A stretch of 64,000 bases of DNA from Mucilaginibacter corticis (GCF_007558865.1 NZ_VLPK01000001.1:620001-684000), one strand, 5' to 3'. Shown: positions 7,825 through 17,297, numbered from the stretch's first letter. Numbers and translations are program-made. Notes: generated by a model not told the origin, from the letters alone.

Positions 7825-9135
7825 TCAGCTGTTTATTTCAAGGATCTTTTTTGCAGCTTCGGCTCCGCTGGTTAGCGCGGCTTCTACCGTGCCCATAGCA
7901 GGGCCGTCATACAGGTATTCGCCGGCAAAAAACAAGGTACCGTCAATCGGTTCGCTCAAGATCTTACGGGCGTCTGCCGATGCTACCATATCATAAGCGT
8001 ACGAGCCACGGGTGTATGGATCGGCGGTCCAGTTGGCACAATTGAATGCTACCAGTTTATCGCGCAAGTCCTGAACATCTTTCTGAAAAATATTTGCAAG
8101 CGACTGTAAAGCCAGCTCTAATATTTCTGCGTCGGCTGCCTGCTGTTTTTGTGCAGCCGGCGGTCCGCCGAGCCAACCGGTAAGTACCGTGCTGCGGTTT
8201 GGGTTTTGTGTCCACCAGGTGGGTATCGCTTCGTCCGACAGTAAAAAACTCATTTCTTTAGGGTCTTTTCCGGCAAGTCGGGCAATATCATCACCCTCCC
8301 AAAAAGGCGAATCAAATTCAAGCAGTAGTTTTATAATGGCGCCAAAGCCAATGTCTTGAAAGGCCTGCATTTGTTGCACCGGTAGCGGATGAAATTTAAC
8401 AACACCCTCACCTGATGCAGCTTTTAATACGCCAAGCGGCAAAGCCACCACTAAATGCCGTGCGCTGTAAACATCGCCGCCTGCAACTTGTGCCTGCACT
8501 TTGCTGGGTTCATGCTCAATATCGGTTACCACAGCATTAAGCATGATCTCGCCGCCATGTGCTTTACACTGGGTCGCTAAATAATCTATCATTGCAGCGT
8601 ATCCGCCTTTTAATCGGTGCTGCGCGTCATCATCTTCATTTTGCCATTCGCGGCGCAATGCAAAAGCGCTGGCATCGCGGGTGTCGGCCGAGTCATAGCC
8701 GGCAACAAAACGCCTTACCGAGTTACATAATTCTTTATGTTCATCACCGTCAAATTCACTTTGTAAAAAGTCTTCAATATTCAGGTCTTCCTGCAGTTGA
8801 TCAAGCCGTTCCATCAACAAACCCCAATCGGGCGTAGCCCCATGTTCGCTATTAAACTTTCCATCCGCGAAGCGCCACATTTCGCCCGACGCAGGTTCTA
8901 CCCCGATACCTGCTGTTTTAAGCAACTCAAGCGTAACCGGCAGGTCGCCGTGGATAAATTCGGCGCCGCGTTCGGCCTCTTTAAAGAAATTTTCGTTTTG
9001 TAAAGTATGGATGCGGCCACCCAAACGCCCCCTGGCTTCAAGCACTATCACGCTTTTGCCGGCTGACGATAATTTATAAGCCGCCATTAACCCGGCAGCA
9101 CCGGCACCAATAATCAATACATCGCAATTCTTCAT
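7825..9135 (-). CDS. FAD-dependent flavin monoamine oxidase family protein
   Basis: A 436-residue FAD enzyme. The N-terminus DVLIIGAGAAGLMAAYKL is the Rossmann ADP-binding fold, followed by VIVLEARGRLGGRIHTL, the second glycine-rich motif of amine oxidases. The C-terminal LFFAGEYLYDGPAMGTVEAA is the FAD-contacting motif of the same family. There is no signal peptide, so it is likely cytoplasmic. Substrates of bacterial homologues range over polyamines, tryptophan and carotenoid-like molecules; none can be chosen here. It is divergent from the ATP-grasp gene across a 474-base AT-rich spacer. Confidence 0.85.
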   Translation of the reverse strand: MKNCDVLIIGAGAAGLMAAYKLSSAGKSVIVLEARGRLGGRIHTLQNENFFKEAERGAEFIHGDLPVTLELLKTAGIGVEPASGEMWRFADGKFNSEHGATPDWGLLMERLDQLQEDLNIEDFLQSEFDGDEHKELCNSVRRFVAGYDSADTRDASAFALRREWQNEDDDAQHRLKGGYAAMIDYLATQCKAHGGEIMLNAVVTDIEHEPSKVQAQVAGGDVYSARHLVVALPLGVLKAASGEGVVKFHPLPVQQMQAFQDIGFGAIIKLLLEFDSPFWEGDDIARLAGKDPKEMSFLLSDEAIPTWWTQNPNRSTVLTGWLGGPPAAQKQQAADAEILELALQSLANIFQKDVQDLRDKLVAFNCANWTADPYTRGSYAYDMVASADARKILSEPIDGTLFFAGEYLYDGPAMGTVEAALTSGAEAAKKILEINS

Positions 9136-9609
9136 GGTTTATGCTGATAAAACATTGCGCCGCCAAGATAGTTTGTTTGGCTAAAAGCTATGCTAAGATG
9201 ATGTTAATAATGTGTTGGCCTTAATTTAAATCCGGCCTGACATGACCTTAGCAATATTAAATTTATAATAACCATTACACACAGCTAAACTTTATTAGCC
9301 GTATTTTTGTTATCTTATCATCGCATCTATTAACCCGATCGGTTTTTATCATTATTTAAAAGAGAATTTTTTGAAATAAGTCAACAATCAGTTTCAAAAA
9401 ATTATCCTTTATTTTAATAATCTTCGTATCATTTAATATAGAATATAAAAAAATGGTTGAAATTCATCTATTTTATGGCGAATTTTATAAAATAGGTTAT
9501 AAATAATTATAAATTTTTCAAAAAAACTTGCAATTATTTAAAAACAGTTTCTATATTACGTCATTATAACAAAAAACGGTTATAAAATTAATTTTAACCT
9601 AATATTTTC
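9136..9609. other. 474-base AT-rich divergent intergenic region
   Basis: Between the amine oxidase and ATP-grasp starts. It contains TATTTTTG at 9302-9309, an exact -7 match on the plus strand that would give an unusually long leader, and a run of A/T-rich sequence with short inverted AT repeats up to the ATG at 9610. The only short frame I found is 17 codons long (from ATG 9453). I see no RNA gene or riboswitch fold that I can support. Confidence 0.4.
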
Positions 9610-11058
9610 ATGCAGGAATCAGCTTATTTTGATAAATACAATCCGATTGGCGGCGTTTGGGACGAAATGTATGGGGCTGATGCCAATGTGCGTGACCATT
9701 ACCGCAAGGTAATAGAGTACATTTCAAATGAGTCGGCTGACGATCTGAACAAAAAAGAAGAGCTGGCTAAACGGCTTTTCATGAGCCAGGGTATCACTTT
9801 TACGGTTTATAACAGTGGCGAGGGTATTGAAAAGATCTTCCCGTTTGATATTATCCCGCGTATTATTACCGCTGCCGAGTGGGCCTTTGTTGAGAAGGGT
9901 ATTAAACAACGCCTAACCGCGCTTAACCACTTTTTAAAGGACATCTATCACAACCAGTTTATCATCAAGGATGGTGTAATACCTATTGATATTATCTACT
10001 CGTGCCCGCATTTTTTGCGCGAGATGTACCAGTTGCAGGTGCCTTATGATATTTATGTCCATATCTCGGGCATCGATTTGATCCGCGATCATGACGGCAC
10101 GTTTTATGTATTGGAGGATAACCTGCGCACCCCATCGGGCGTAAGTTATATGCTGGAGAACCGCGAGATCACCAAGCGTTTGTTCCCAGACCTGTTGCCG
10201 CAATGCGGCGTACGCAGCGTTACGGAGTACCCGACCATACTTTACAAAAACTTACTGGCTTTATCGCCGCGGCAAATTGCCAACCCTAATATTGTTTTGC
10301 TTAGCCCGGGTATTTACAACTCGGCTTATTTTGAGCATACTACGCTGGCCCGTTTAATGGGTGTCGAGCTGGTTGAGGGGCGAGACCTGGTGGTGAACAA
10401 CCATAAGGTGTATATGAAAACCACCATCGGCCTGCAACAGGTAGACGTGATCTACCGCCGTGTTGATGATGAATACCTGGACCCATTGGTTTTTAACCCA
10501 AGCAGTATGCTGGGCGTGGCAGGTATCATGGGCGCGTATCGTAAAGGCAACGTAGCTATTGTAAATGCCATAGGCAATGGCGTAGCCGACGATAAGGCGG
10601 TTTACACCTATGTGCCTGATATGATCCGTTATTATCTGAACGAAGAGCCTATTTTAAAGAACGTACCTACCCACCAGTTAGGCAATGACGACGAGCGCGA
10701 GTTTGTATTCAAAAACCTGAACAAAATGGTAGTGAAACGCACAAACGGCAGCGGCGGCTACGGCATGCTGATGGGCCACGCGGCATCTGAAGAAGAGATA
10801 GACGATTATAAAAAGGAAATACTAAAAGAGCCGCGCAACTTTATCGCGCAGCCAACCATTAGCCTTTCGGCGGCGCCGTGTTATATGCAGGGCGAGCTAA
10901 AACCGCGCCGCATCGACCTTAGGCCATACGCTCTGTGCGGGCCTGACGGCATCGAGATAGTACCCGGCGGACTAACTCGTGTAGCGTTAAAAGAAGGCTC
11001 ACTGGTGGTAAACAGCTCTCAGGGCGGCGGCAGTAAGGATACGTGGGTGCTGGCTTAA
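9610..11058 (+). CDS. Circularly permuted type 2 ATP-grasp protein (DUF404/DUF407)
   Basis: A 482-residue cytoplasmic protein of the permuted ATP-grasp family. Diagnostic segments are VLEDNLRTPSGVSYMLENRE from about residue 167 and VVKRTNGSGGYGMLMG from about residue 374, with AQPTISLSAAP and RIDLRPYALCGPDGIEIVPG near the end. ATP-grasp enzymes join a carboxylate to an amine through an acyl-phosphate, and comparative work on amidoligases predicts this branch to make or modify short peptides. It is the first gene of the conserved trio ATP-grasp / alpha-E / transglutaminase. The usual lysine- and acid-lined nucleotide site appears intact. The product of the system is unknown. Confidence 0.9.
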   Translation: MQESAYFDKYNPIGGVWDEMYGADANVRDHYRKVIEYISNESADDLNKKEELAKRLFMSQGITFTVYNSGEGIEKIFPFDIIPRIITAAEWAFVEKGIKQRLTALNHFLKDIYHNQFIIKDGVIPIDIIYSCPHFLREMYQLQVPYDIYVHISGIDLIRDHDGTFYVLEDNLRTPSGVSYMLENREITKRLFPDLLPQCGVRSVTEYPTILYKNLLALSPRQIANPNIVLLSPGIYNSAYFEHTTLARLMGVELVEGRDLVVNNHKVYMKTTIGLQQVDVIYRRVDDEYLDPLVFNPSSMLGVAGIMGAYRKGNVAIVNAIGNGVADDKAVYTYVPDMIRYYLNEEPILKNVPTHQLGNDDEREFVFKNLNKMVVKRTNGSGGYGMLMGHAASEEEIDDYKKEILKEPRNFIAQPTISLSAAPCYMQGELKPRRIDLRPYALCGPDGIEIVPGGLTRVALKEGSLVVNSSQGGGSKDTWVLA

Positions 11059-11162
11059 GCCCCCCGACCCCCTGAAGGGGGAGTAAACAAACAAAACAAT
11101 AAATGATAAGAAGCAATAAAATAAGTATTCATTATAACTCCCCCTTTAGGGGGCTGGGGGGC
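11059..11162 (+). repeat. Intergenic G/C-run inverted repeat inside an operon, copy 2
   Basis: The arm GCCCCCCGACCCCCTGAAGG at 11059 continues to GGGGGAGT, and its near-complement, ending CCCCTTTAGGGGGCTGGGG, closes the element at 11162. The spacer is about 50 bases of A/T. The left arm starts directly after the ATP-grasp stop codon and the right arm ends two bases before the alpha-E start, so the whole junction between two co-conserved genes is made of the repeat. It could fold into a hairpin in the mRNA. Confidence 0.75.
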
Positions 11163-11164
11163 AT

Positions 11165-12100
11165 ATGTTAAGTAGAGTAGCAGCAAGTTTATATTGGCAA
11201 AGCAGGTATATTGAACGCAGTGATGGTATGTTGCGGATGCTTAAGATAAACTACGCGTCGTCGCAGGATGCCATACAGGAGTTTACCTGGGAGCCGGTTA
11301 TCCGCATATTTGCCGGGCTGGATGATGACGAGGGCGAAAACCTCGGTAATGACAGCCGCGCCGTATTAAAATATATGGTGATGGGCCGCAACAACTCCAA
11401 CTCGGTATTGAACATTATTACCCTGGCGAGAGAGAATGCCCGCAGCGTACAGGAACACATCACCAAAGATCTGTGGCAGTGCTTAAACGAGTATTACCAT
11501 ACCGTAAAAGACAACAAACTGGAACGCGCACTACAGCGCGAGGACCCCATTAGCGTACTCGACGTTTTAATAAAACAGGTAATGCTTTATTACGGCACTG
11601 TAGAGATCACCATGGAACGCGGTGAGGGTCGCAGTTTTATGAATATCGGCAAATATTTGGAACGTGCTATCCAGTCGGTTGATATATTGGATACCAAATT
11701 TGGCTCTATCAGCGACAATCCCGATCTGTTGACCGATACCACTTACTGGAAGCATTTATTGCTTTCGCTGGGTGGATATGAGCTCTATTTAAAGACTTAC
11801 CGCGAAGGGTTTGAAGCCGAGAACGTATTGGAACAGGTAGTGTTAAACAACGATTTCCCGCGCTCGGTTATCTACTCGGTAAATAACATTCAGCGTTATT
11901 TTGAGCGCCTGCAAAACGACAGTAACATGGACGATTTCAGGGATATGATCTTTAAGATAGGCAGGCTGCAAAGCCGCATTAAATATAGCTCGGTAAAAAC
12001 CATCAGGCAGGAAGGATTGCACGCTTTCCTGACCCAGATCCGCGGCGAACTATACGGCATAGCCGATGCCCTGAACGAACATTATTTTGCGAATAGTTAA
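11165..12100 (+). CDS. Alpha-E domain-containing protein (DUF403)
   Basis: A 311-residue protein starting MLSRVAASLYWQSRYIERSD, the almost invariant opening of the alpha-E (DUF403) family, an all-helical domain. The body is helix-rich and lacks a signal peptide or membrane segment. Alpha-E proteins occur almost only with the permuted ATP-grasp and transglutaminase proteins found on either side here, sometimes fused to them, and are thought to be their partner or an active component. No catalytic mechanism is established. Start: ATG 11165, directly behind a G-run provided by the upstream repeat. Confidence 0.9.
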   Translation: MLSRVAASLYWQSRYIERSDGMLRMLKINYASSQDAIQEFTWEPVIRIFAGLDDDEGENLGNDSRAVLKYMVMGRNNSNSVLNIITLARENARSVQEHITKDLWQCLNEYYHTVKDNKLERALQREDPISVLDVLIKQVMLYYGTVEITMERGEGRSFMNIGKYLERAIQSVDILDTKFGSISDNPDLLTDTTYWKHLLLSLGGYELYLKTYREGFEAENVLEQVVLNNDFPRSVIYSVNNIQRYFERLQNDSNMDDFRDMIFKIGRLQSRIKYSSVKTIRQEGLHAFLTQIRGELYGIADALNEHYFANS

Positions 12101-12108
12101 CAAGTAGT

Positions 12109-12142
12109 TGATTAGAGATTAGTTAATTAGTGGTTAGTGAAT
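12109..12142 (+). repeat. AGAGATTAG-type intergenic repeat
   Basis: The segment contains GATTAGAGATTAGTTAATTA followed by GTGGTTAGTGAATT, overlapping short repeats of the GATTAG type. The same words recur in inverted pairs at 40073-40160. It occupies the spacer between the alpha-E and transglutaminase genes. Confidence 0.5.
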
Positions 12143-12160
12143 TATTAAAAAAGAATACCA

Positions 12161-13141
12161 ATGCCCGAATTTGAGATACAACATATTACCCGGTATATTT
12201 ATGACAGCCCGGTGCGTGATAGCGCCAACCAGATCATTTTGTTCCCGATAAAGGACGAGTACCAGGATGTTTTAAAGCAGGAGATCATTGTAACAGGCCA
12301 TCCGATCATTGACAGCCATATTGATTATTACGGCAACGAAGTGGGTAGCTTTACTTATAGCGACCCTCACTCATTATTGGTTATCAACTCAAAGATATTA
12401 GTAAGCACCAGGCACCGCCCCTACCCGGTTAATGATATTTTCCCGGCTCAACAATGGGAAGACTTGAAACCTTTACAACACATGGTGCCTTATATCGACT
12501 TTTTAAGGCAGGAATATTTTGAAGGGTTTGAAGAGTTGAAGGAATTGGTTGACAAATTAAAAGGTCATGACGATATCCCCTACCAGGTTGCCTTACGCTT
12601 TTGCGAGTATGTGTACAAAAACTTCAATTACATAAAGGGTGTAACCACTGTTGAAACTACCCTTGACGAGATCTGGAAGCTCAAAGCCGGAGTTTGTCAG
12701 GATTTTGCCCATATTTTAACAGAAATGCTGCGCATGATAAAAGTGCCGGCACGGTACGTGAGCGGTTACATCTGTACCGACAAAAACGGCATGCGCGGCG
12801 AAGGCGCTACCCATGCCTGGACCGAAGCTTATATACCTGACTACGGCTGGCTTGGCCTCGACCCAACCAATAACATCATCGCTAACGAAAACCATGTACG
12901 CCTGGCAGTAGGCCGCAATTTTATGGATTGCTCGCCGGTTAAGGGTGTTTACAAAGGCTCGTCTGGCCACAGGCTTGAGGTTGCTGTAACATTTGGCGAT
13001 GATGGGTTATTATTACACAAAGAGGAAGTTGCAGACACCCTTGCGCCGCAACCGGTTCCTGCTGTCAATACAGTGGTTAAAAACAGTTATCAGCGCCATA
13101 TGGAGTTACTTCAACAGCAACAACAGCAGCAGCAACAATAG
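12161..13141 (+). CDS. Transglutaminase-like cysteine peptidase family protein
   Basis: A 326-residue protein with the N-terminal beta-sandwich of bacterial transglutaminase-like proteins (EIQHITRYIYDSPV at the start) and a complete papain-fold triad: Cys179 in AGVCQDFAH, His218 in GEGATHAWTEAYIP and Asp234 in WLGLDPTNN. Members may act as peptidases or acyl-transferases. It closes the ATP-grasp / alpha-E / transglutaminase cluster, separated from alpha-E by a 60-base repeat-containing spacer. The C-terminus ends in a run of nine glutamines written with mixed CAA and CAG codons. The proteasome-like Anbu peptidase that often follows in other genomes is not here; the next gene is convergent and unrelated. 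Confidence 0.9.
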   Translation: MPEFEIQHITRYIYDSPVRDSANQIILFPIKDEYQDVLKQEIIVTGHPIIDSHIDYYGNEVGSFTYSDPHSLLVINSKILVSTRHRPYPVNDIFPAQQWEDLKPLQHMVPYIDFLRQEYFEGFEELKELVDKLKGHDDIPYQVALRFCEYVYKNFNYIKGVTTVETTLDEIWKLKAGVCQDFAHILTEMLRMIKVPARYVSGYICTDKNGMRGEGATHAWTEAYIPDYGWLGLDPTNNIIANENHVRLAVGRNFMDCSPVKGVYKGSSGHRLEVAVTFGDDGLLLHKEEVADTLAPQPVPAVNTVVKNSYQRHMELLQQQQQQQQQ

Positions 13142-13150
13142 TTGGGCAAA

Positions 13151-13651
13151 TTAGCTTTTCTTACTGTCGGCGGCTTTTACGGCTTTTACAATATCGTCAA
13201 TATCAGGTGCTTTTCTGAATGATTGAACAAGTTGGCTTTTGCTGTCATAAACGGCTATGTAAGGCGTGGTTTCTATCTTAAAGTATTTTTGCACCAGGTA
13301 AGTATAACCCTCTGTGCCTATGGTGATATTAGGATATTTAGCCAGGCCATAATCTTTTACAAAAGCTTTGATAGCCCTGATATCGTAATTATTTGACCAC
13401 GTTATCATCAATATCTGGGTATCGCCAAACTGTTTCATTACCTTTTTCATTTCGTTGGTAAGGTGCTGGCAATGCGGGCAATCGGGCGAGAAATAGATCA
13501 GCAGCGTCCTGCGGTGCTTTAAATTAGCAGGCGTAGCCCAGGTACTATCCGTTTTAAGAATTTTGTAAGGCGGTATAGCAGTTGGCTCTTGCGCCTGGCT
13601 GCAGCCGGCAGCTATGATCAGGCAAAAAAATAAAATTAGTTTTTTCATCAT
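13151..13651 (-). CDS. Thioredoxin-fold lipoprotein
   Basis: A 166-residue lipoprotein precursor: LILFFCLIIAAGC is a signal peptide with lipobox ending at Cys17. The mature part is a thioredoxin-like domain with the redox motif CPHC (residues 58-61) in LIYFSPDCPHCQHLTNEM and the cis-proline stretch IETTPYIAVYD. TlpA/ResA-like proteins of this type reduce or isomerise disulfides of exported proteins in Bacteroidetes. The CPHC pair is the DsbA-type dipeptide, which favours an oxidising or disulfide-exchange role, but this is only inferred. The 10-base gap to the convergent transglutaminase gene leaves little room for a terminator. Confidence 0.8.
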   Translation of the reverse strand: MMKKLILFFCLIIAAGCSQAQEPTAIPPYKILKTDSTWATPANLKHRRTLLIYFSPDCPHCQHLTNEMKKVMKQFGDTQILMITWSNNYDIRAIKAFVKDYGLAKYPNITIGTEGYTYLVQKYFKIETTPYIAVYDSKSQLVQSFRKAPDIDDIVKAVKAADSKKS

Positions 13652-13660
13652 TGGTAAATA

Positions 13661-14677
13661 TTAAGCCTCAAGCAATTCCATTTGCCAGGCCATGTGTTCT
13701 TCAGTTATCGGATATAACGCGTTTTTACGGATAGAATGATAAACCGCGTAAAATAAATCAGCATATGCGCCTTTTACAGACGGTATAAACTCAATACTCT
13801 TTGTCCCATCGGCACCCACGGTAACCAGTTTGCCTTCCATACCTGCCGGCTCAATACCATAAGCTTCGTCGGTTGGCAGTACGCCGTCAATTAACTGGGC
13901 TTCCTGCACATCGCAACGGTATTTAGTATAAGTGCCAACATATCCATTCACGGTAAATGCAGGCAGCGGATCGGCAATTAACAGTCCCGATGTTAAATAT
14001 ACAATTAATCCTTCAGGGTAAGTTAAGCGAAAGTTCACATAATCGGGCACTACAGAATTGTCGCGCTGTATGGTGGTCAGCTTATCAAAACTCAGCGGCC
14101 TGCCAAATAAATGGATGGCCTGGTCTATCAGGTGCGGGCCCAGCTCATATACAATGCCGTTTATTGGCGTTTCCTTTGTTTCTTTAAAGGGCTTTACATT
14201 AAGCTGCGGCTTGTAGCGGTCATACCTGAAACTTACTTCGGTTAGTTTACCCAGTCGGCCGCTTTCAATTACCTCCTTTACCGACAGGAAATCGCTGTCC
14301 CAGCGGCGGTTCTGATAACAAAAAACGTGTCGGCCAACTTTGCGCGCCAGGTCAAACAGTTCTTTGATCTCGGCAACGTTTCCTGCGGCTGGTTTTTCTA
14401 TCAGCACATGCTTACCCGCGTTTAACGCCTGCTTGGCAAAATCAAAGTGCGTAAAATTAGGCGTATTAACTATAATGAGTTCTATCTCATTGTCATTCAA
14501 GATCTCATCGACCGAATCATAGCTCACAATATCGGGGTAATGCGCTACCATTTTTTTTTGGTTACGCTCAACCACCGCCTTTAATTTAAACTGCGAATTA
14601 GTGCTTAAGAACGGCGCGTGAAACACCCTGCCCGACATTCCGTAAGCCAATAAACCGGTAACAATAGGTGCTGACAT
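13661..14677 (-). CDS. Gfo/Idh/MocA family oxidoreductase
   Basis: A 338-residue NAD(P)-dependent dehydrogenase. The N-terminal Rossmann domain begins IVTGLLAYGMSGRVFHAPFL and contains the EKPAAG motif, which supplies the conserved lysine near the nicotinamide, while YELGPHLIDQAIHLFG is the conserved histidine-containing loop of the C-terminal domain. It is closest in style to YdgJ-like cytoplasmic sugar or inositol dehydrogenases. There is no signal peptide, unlike many Bacteroidetes homologues. It lies upstream of the thioredoxin-like gene on the same strand with a 9-base gap, so they may share a transcript. Confidence 0.85.
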   Translation of the reverse strand: MSAPIVTGLLAYGMSGRVFHAPFLSTNSQFKLKAVVERNQKKMVAHYPDIVSYDSVDEILNDNEIELIIVNTPNFTHFDFAKQALNAGKHVLIEKPAAGNVAEIKELFDLARKVGRHVFCYQNRRWDSDFLSVKEVIESGRLGKLTEVSFRYDRYKPQLNVKPFKETKETPINGIVYELGPHLIDQAIHLFGRPLSFDKLTTIQRDNSVVPDYVNFRLTYPEGLIVYLTSGLLIADPLPAFTVNGYVGTYTKYRCDVQEAQLIDGVLPTDEAYGIEPAGMEGKLVTVGADGTKSIEFIPSVKGAYADLFYAVYHSIRKNALYPITEEHMAWQMELLEA

Positions 14678-14807
14678 GGTAGTTTATCTATTAAAGCGCC
14701 AAATTATTGTTTTAATCAGGGTTATGCAAAAAATCCATACTCATAAAATTAAAAAATGTCATTTAGATGAGCCCGCCTGCTGGTAAGAACGAGAAGAAAT
14801 CTATACC

Positions 14808-17186
14808 CTACATCCTAAACACATTTTCCCCGCTCTTTAACACCAATGTTTTGCCCTTCCAAACAAATATGCCGGTGGTTTTGGGCGGCAGGGTTAGCTT
14901 GATGTTCCATATATTGCCGTTAAGCGCATAGTCGGCGGTTACTTTGCCGTTAGGATGGGGTATTTCTCCCGAGGCTATCTTCAGGTCGCCCAGGTGGGGT
15001 TCTATTTTTATTTTAGCGAAGCCGGGGGTGTAGCTGTCAATGCCCAATATCGTACGGTAAAATTCTATGTTAGGGCTGGCTCCCCAGGCATGGCAGTCGC
15101 TGCGGCTACTGGCTACGTCGCTCATTTCGGCCCAGGTGGTCAGGCCCAGTTTGATATCTTCACGCCATTTGTTAAGCCATTTCAGGTAGTCATTACCCAT
15201 GCCGGCCTGCACAAGCGCCAGGTGCAGGTAGTATTTAAAGTAAATGGTACATTGGGTAAGCGTGGCGTCGGTCAGCATCTTTTTGCCGATAGCAGGGGCC
15301 TGGGTTTTGCCTGCCACACCGGTCAATATCGCCAGCGAATTAACATGCTGCGAGAAGCTGTTCTTATCCTCGTTATCGGCATACAGTTGTTTTGTCGGGT
15401 CCCAATATTTGGTTTGTATGGTGTGCTTTAATTTTGCGGTCTGCGCGCGATATAAAGCGGCATAGGCCGGCATGCCCATTTTGGCTTCCATATCGGCAGC
15501 CTGCTGGTAAGCCGTAAGCAATTGCAGATCGAACATAGCTGAGCCGCCCTTGCTGCCTATCGGGGGTACGCCATTATTCCATTGGTCGGCCCAGTCTACA
15601 AATGTCCAGTAGGGCGTACCTTTTAACGAGCCGTCCGCTTGCTGATATTGGTTAAAGAAATCAAGCACAGCGCGCTCGCCCTGTAGTTTGCCTTTTATAA
15701 AAAGACTATCAGGCCGGTACATCCAGTAATCATGTAACACCCCAATGTACCATAATGAAAACGTAGAAATTATCTGCGGACTAAACGACGGGTGCCTGCT
15801 CAGCGTCAATCCTTCGCCAATGCGCGAGTGGTCCATCAGGTTAATGGCATTGCGCATCAGGCGGTCGTCGCCGCTGTTGTAGTAGCTCACCATGGCCTGT
15901 ATGCGGGTGTCGCCAATGTATTGCAGCTGCTCGTAATAAGGGCAATCCATATAGGTTTCAATAGCATCCATGCGGGCGGTGCGCCAGCCTATATCCAGCA
16001 TTTGCTGCATTTCGGGATTGTCGGTTTTTAGTTTAGCGTTGAGTTTAAACGGATAACCTGTAGCTGTACCATAAAGGTCGTTAATCACTAATGACTCATC
16101 CTTTGTATGCACAATCAGCCTTACATAGCGGAACGTGCGCCAATATAACGTAGTGAAAGTTTGCCCGTCGGTGCCATCGGCAAGCAGGCTGTCTTTGCGG
16201 CCACCAAAATCTTTGCCCTCAACCGCGTTACGGTCGCCTTTGCGGTTGCCGTATTTTTTCAAATTGTCAAAAAGCGATTCGGCATAAGTGAGCGAAATAC
16301 CCGCGCCGCTGCCCTTGTTAAAATTTAAGGTAACATAGGCATTAGTTAAATAAGTTTGATCCAATATCAACGTAGCGATAGTATTGGCGGGGATGGTTAA
16401 CGCGGTCTTCGTCCCCGGGAAACCCATAGGAACGTCAATCCCTACAGCCTTGCGCACCGTAGGGATACGCTGGTAAACCCGTTCCATCTGCGGGATCTGC
16501 GATGGTACCAGCATCCAGCCGAAAGCATCTGTCATGCCTTTGGGTTTACCGTGGTCAAGATTGGCGGCAGCAGGCCAGGCGCCATCATCCAACGTAGCCG
16601 ACGTGGCGTTTTTTATCACCTTGCTTTCAGTTATCATTTCGCCCGGGCCTGCAACATAGTAAGCACCATATCCAAGGTTTACGCCGAGAGGCTGATAACC
16701 ATTATCGCGCATAACCTTCCAGCTATTGTTGGTATTCAGTATCTCTTCGGCGGCGGTTGCCCCCTGCAAAATAAAAGCGGTACGCAGGCTTATCTGTGCT
16801 TCGGGCCTTGCTTCGGCCTCGTTCCATACCTGTGCGGCTACCACGTTTTTACCTGCTACAAGGTAAGGCGCCAGGTCTACGTGTTCATAGTTCCAGAAAT
16901 AAGTATCGCCCCGCGCCGGGCCTAACGACACCAGTTGCCCGTTCACAAATAGTTTATACCGGTTATCTGCCGATACATTGACGAAAAACGTAGCCGGTTT
17001 GGCAGGCAGATCAATGGTTTTACGGAAGTAAAATACGCCGTAATCTCGTCCGGTTTCGTTACGGGCATTTATCCAAAAAGCGTTCCATGGTTTGGCAGCT
17101 AAAGGCAGGTCTGCCCGTTGTGCAAAGGCGCTTTGGTTATACAGCAAAATGCACATTAGTGCGAAGGTGGTAATAATTAGTTTCAT
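14808..17186 (-). CDS. Secreted GH78-type alpha-L-rhamnosidase
   Basis: A 792-residue precursor with signal peptide (LIITTFALMCILLYNQSAFA). An N-terminal beta-sandwich region, including FVNVSADNRYKLFVNGQLV, precedes the (alpha/alpha)6 barrel, whose hallmark DCPYYEQLQYIGDTRIQ begins at about residue 414 with Glu419 in the place of the GH78 catalytic acid. CHAWGASPNIEFYRTILGI and the C-terminal beta domain complete the architecture. It would release terminal rhamnose from pectic side chains or glycosides. Lone gene, convergent with the lipoprotein gene's upstream region; no transporter adjacent. Confidence 0.85.
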   Translation of the reverse strand: MKLIITTFALMCILLYNQSAFAQRADLPLAAKPWNAFWINARNETGRDYGVFYFRKTIDLPAKPATFFVNVSADNRYKLFVNGQLVSLGPARGDTYFWNYEHVDLAPYLVAGKNVVAAQVWNEAEARPEAQISLRTAFILQGATAAEEILNTNNSWKVMRDNGYQPLGVNLGYGAYYVAGPGEMITESKVIKNATSATLDDGAWPAAANLDHGKPKGMTDAFGWMLVPSQIPQMERVYQRIPTVRKAVGIDVPMGFPGTKTALTIPANTIATLILDQTYLTNAYVTLNFNKGSGAGISLTYAESLFDNLKKYGNRKGDRNAVEGKDFGGRKDSLLADGTDGQTFTTLYWRTFRYVRLIVHTKDESLVINDLYGTATGYPFKLNAKLKTDNPEMQQMLDIGWRTARMDAIETYMDCPYYEQLQYIGDTRIQAMVSYYNSGDDRLMRNAINLMDHSRIGEGLTLSRHPSFSPQIISTFSLWYIGVLHDYWMYRPDSLFIKGKLQGERAVLDFFNQYQQADGSLKGTPYWTFVDWADQWNNGVPPIGSKGGSAMFDLQLLTAYQQAADMEAKMGMPAYAALYRAQTAKLKHTIQTKYWDPTKQLYADNEDKNSFSQHVNSLAILTGVAGKTQAPAIGKKMLTDATLTQCTIYFKYYLHLALVQAGMGNDYLKWLNKWREDIKLGLTTWAEMSDVASSRSDCHAWGASPNIEFYRTILGIDSYTPGFAKIKIEPHLGDLKIASGEIPHPNGKVTADYALNGNIWNIKLTLPPKTTGIFVWKGKTLVLKSGENVFRM

Positions 17187-17267
17187 GCAGGTATATACAA
17201 GTGGTGATTAAAGATAGACTAAGATTTTCAGGATTATATCTATTGTAGGATTTTTTCTCTCAAATAT

Positions 17268-17297
17268 TGTCAACTGCAAACTAAAAACTGCCTACTG
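17268..17297 (+). repeat. Partial CAGTTGGCAGTT-type repeat arm
   Basis: The complement of this segment contains CAGTAGGCAGTT and GCAGTTGAC, the same words that make up the repeat inside the helicase gene at 50435-50575. Only one arm is visible here, in the spacer upstream of the lipoprotein gene. Confidence 0.45.

Noticed and set aside
13112..13141. Glutamine run of the transglutaminase as a slippage-prone microsatellite
   Set aside because: CAA and CAG codons alternate irregularly, so simple replication slippage is not the obvious explanation; mentioned only in the operon finding.
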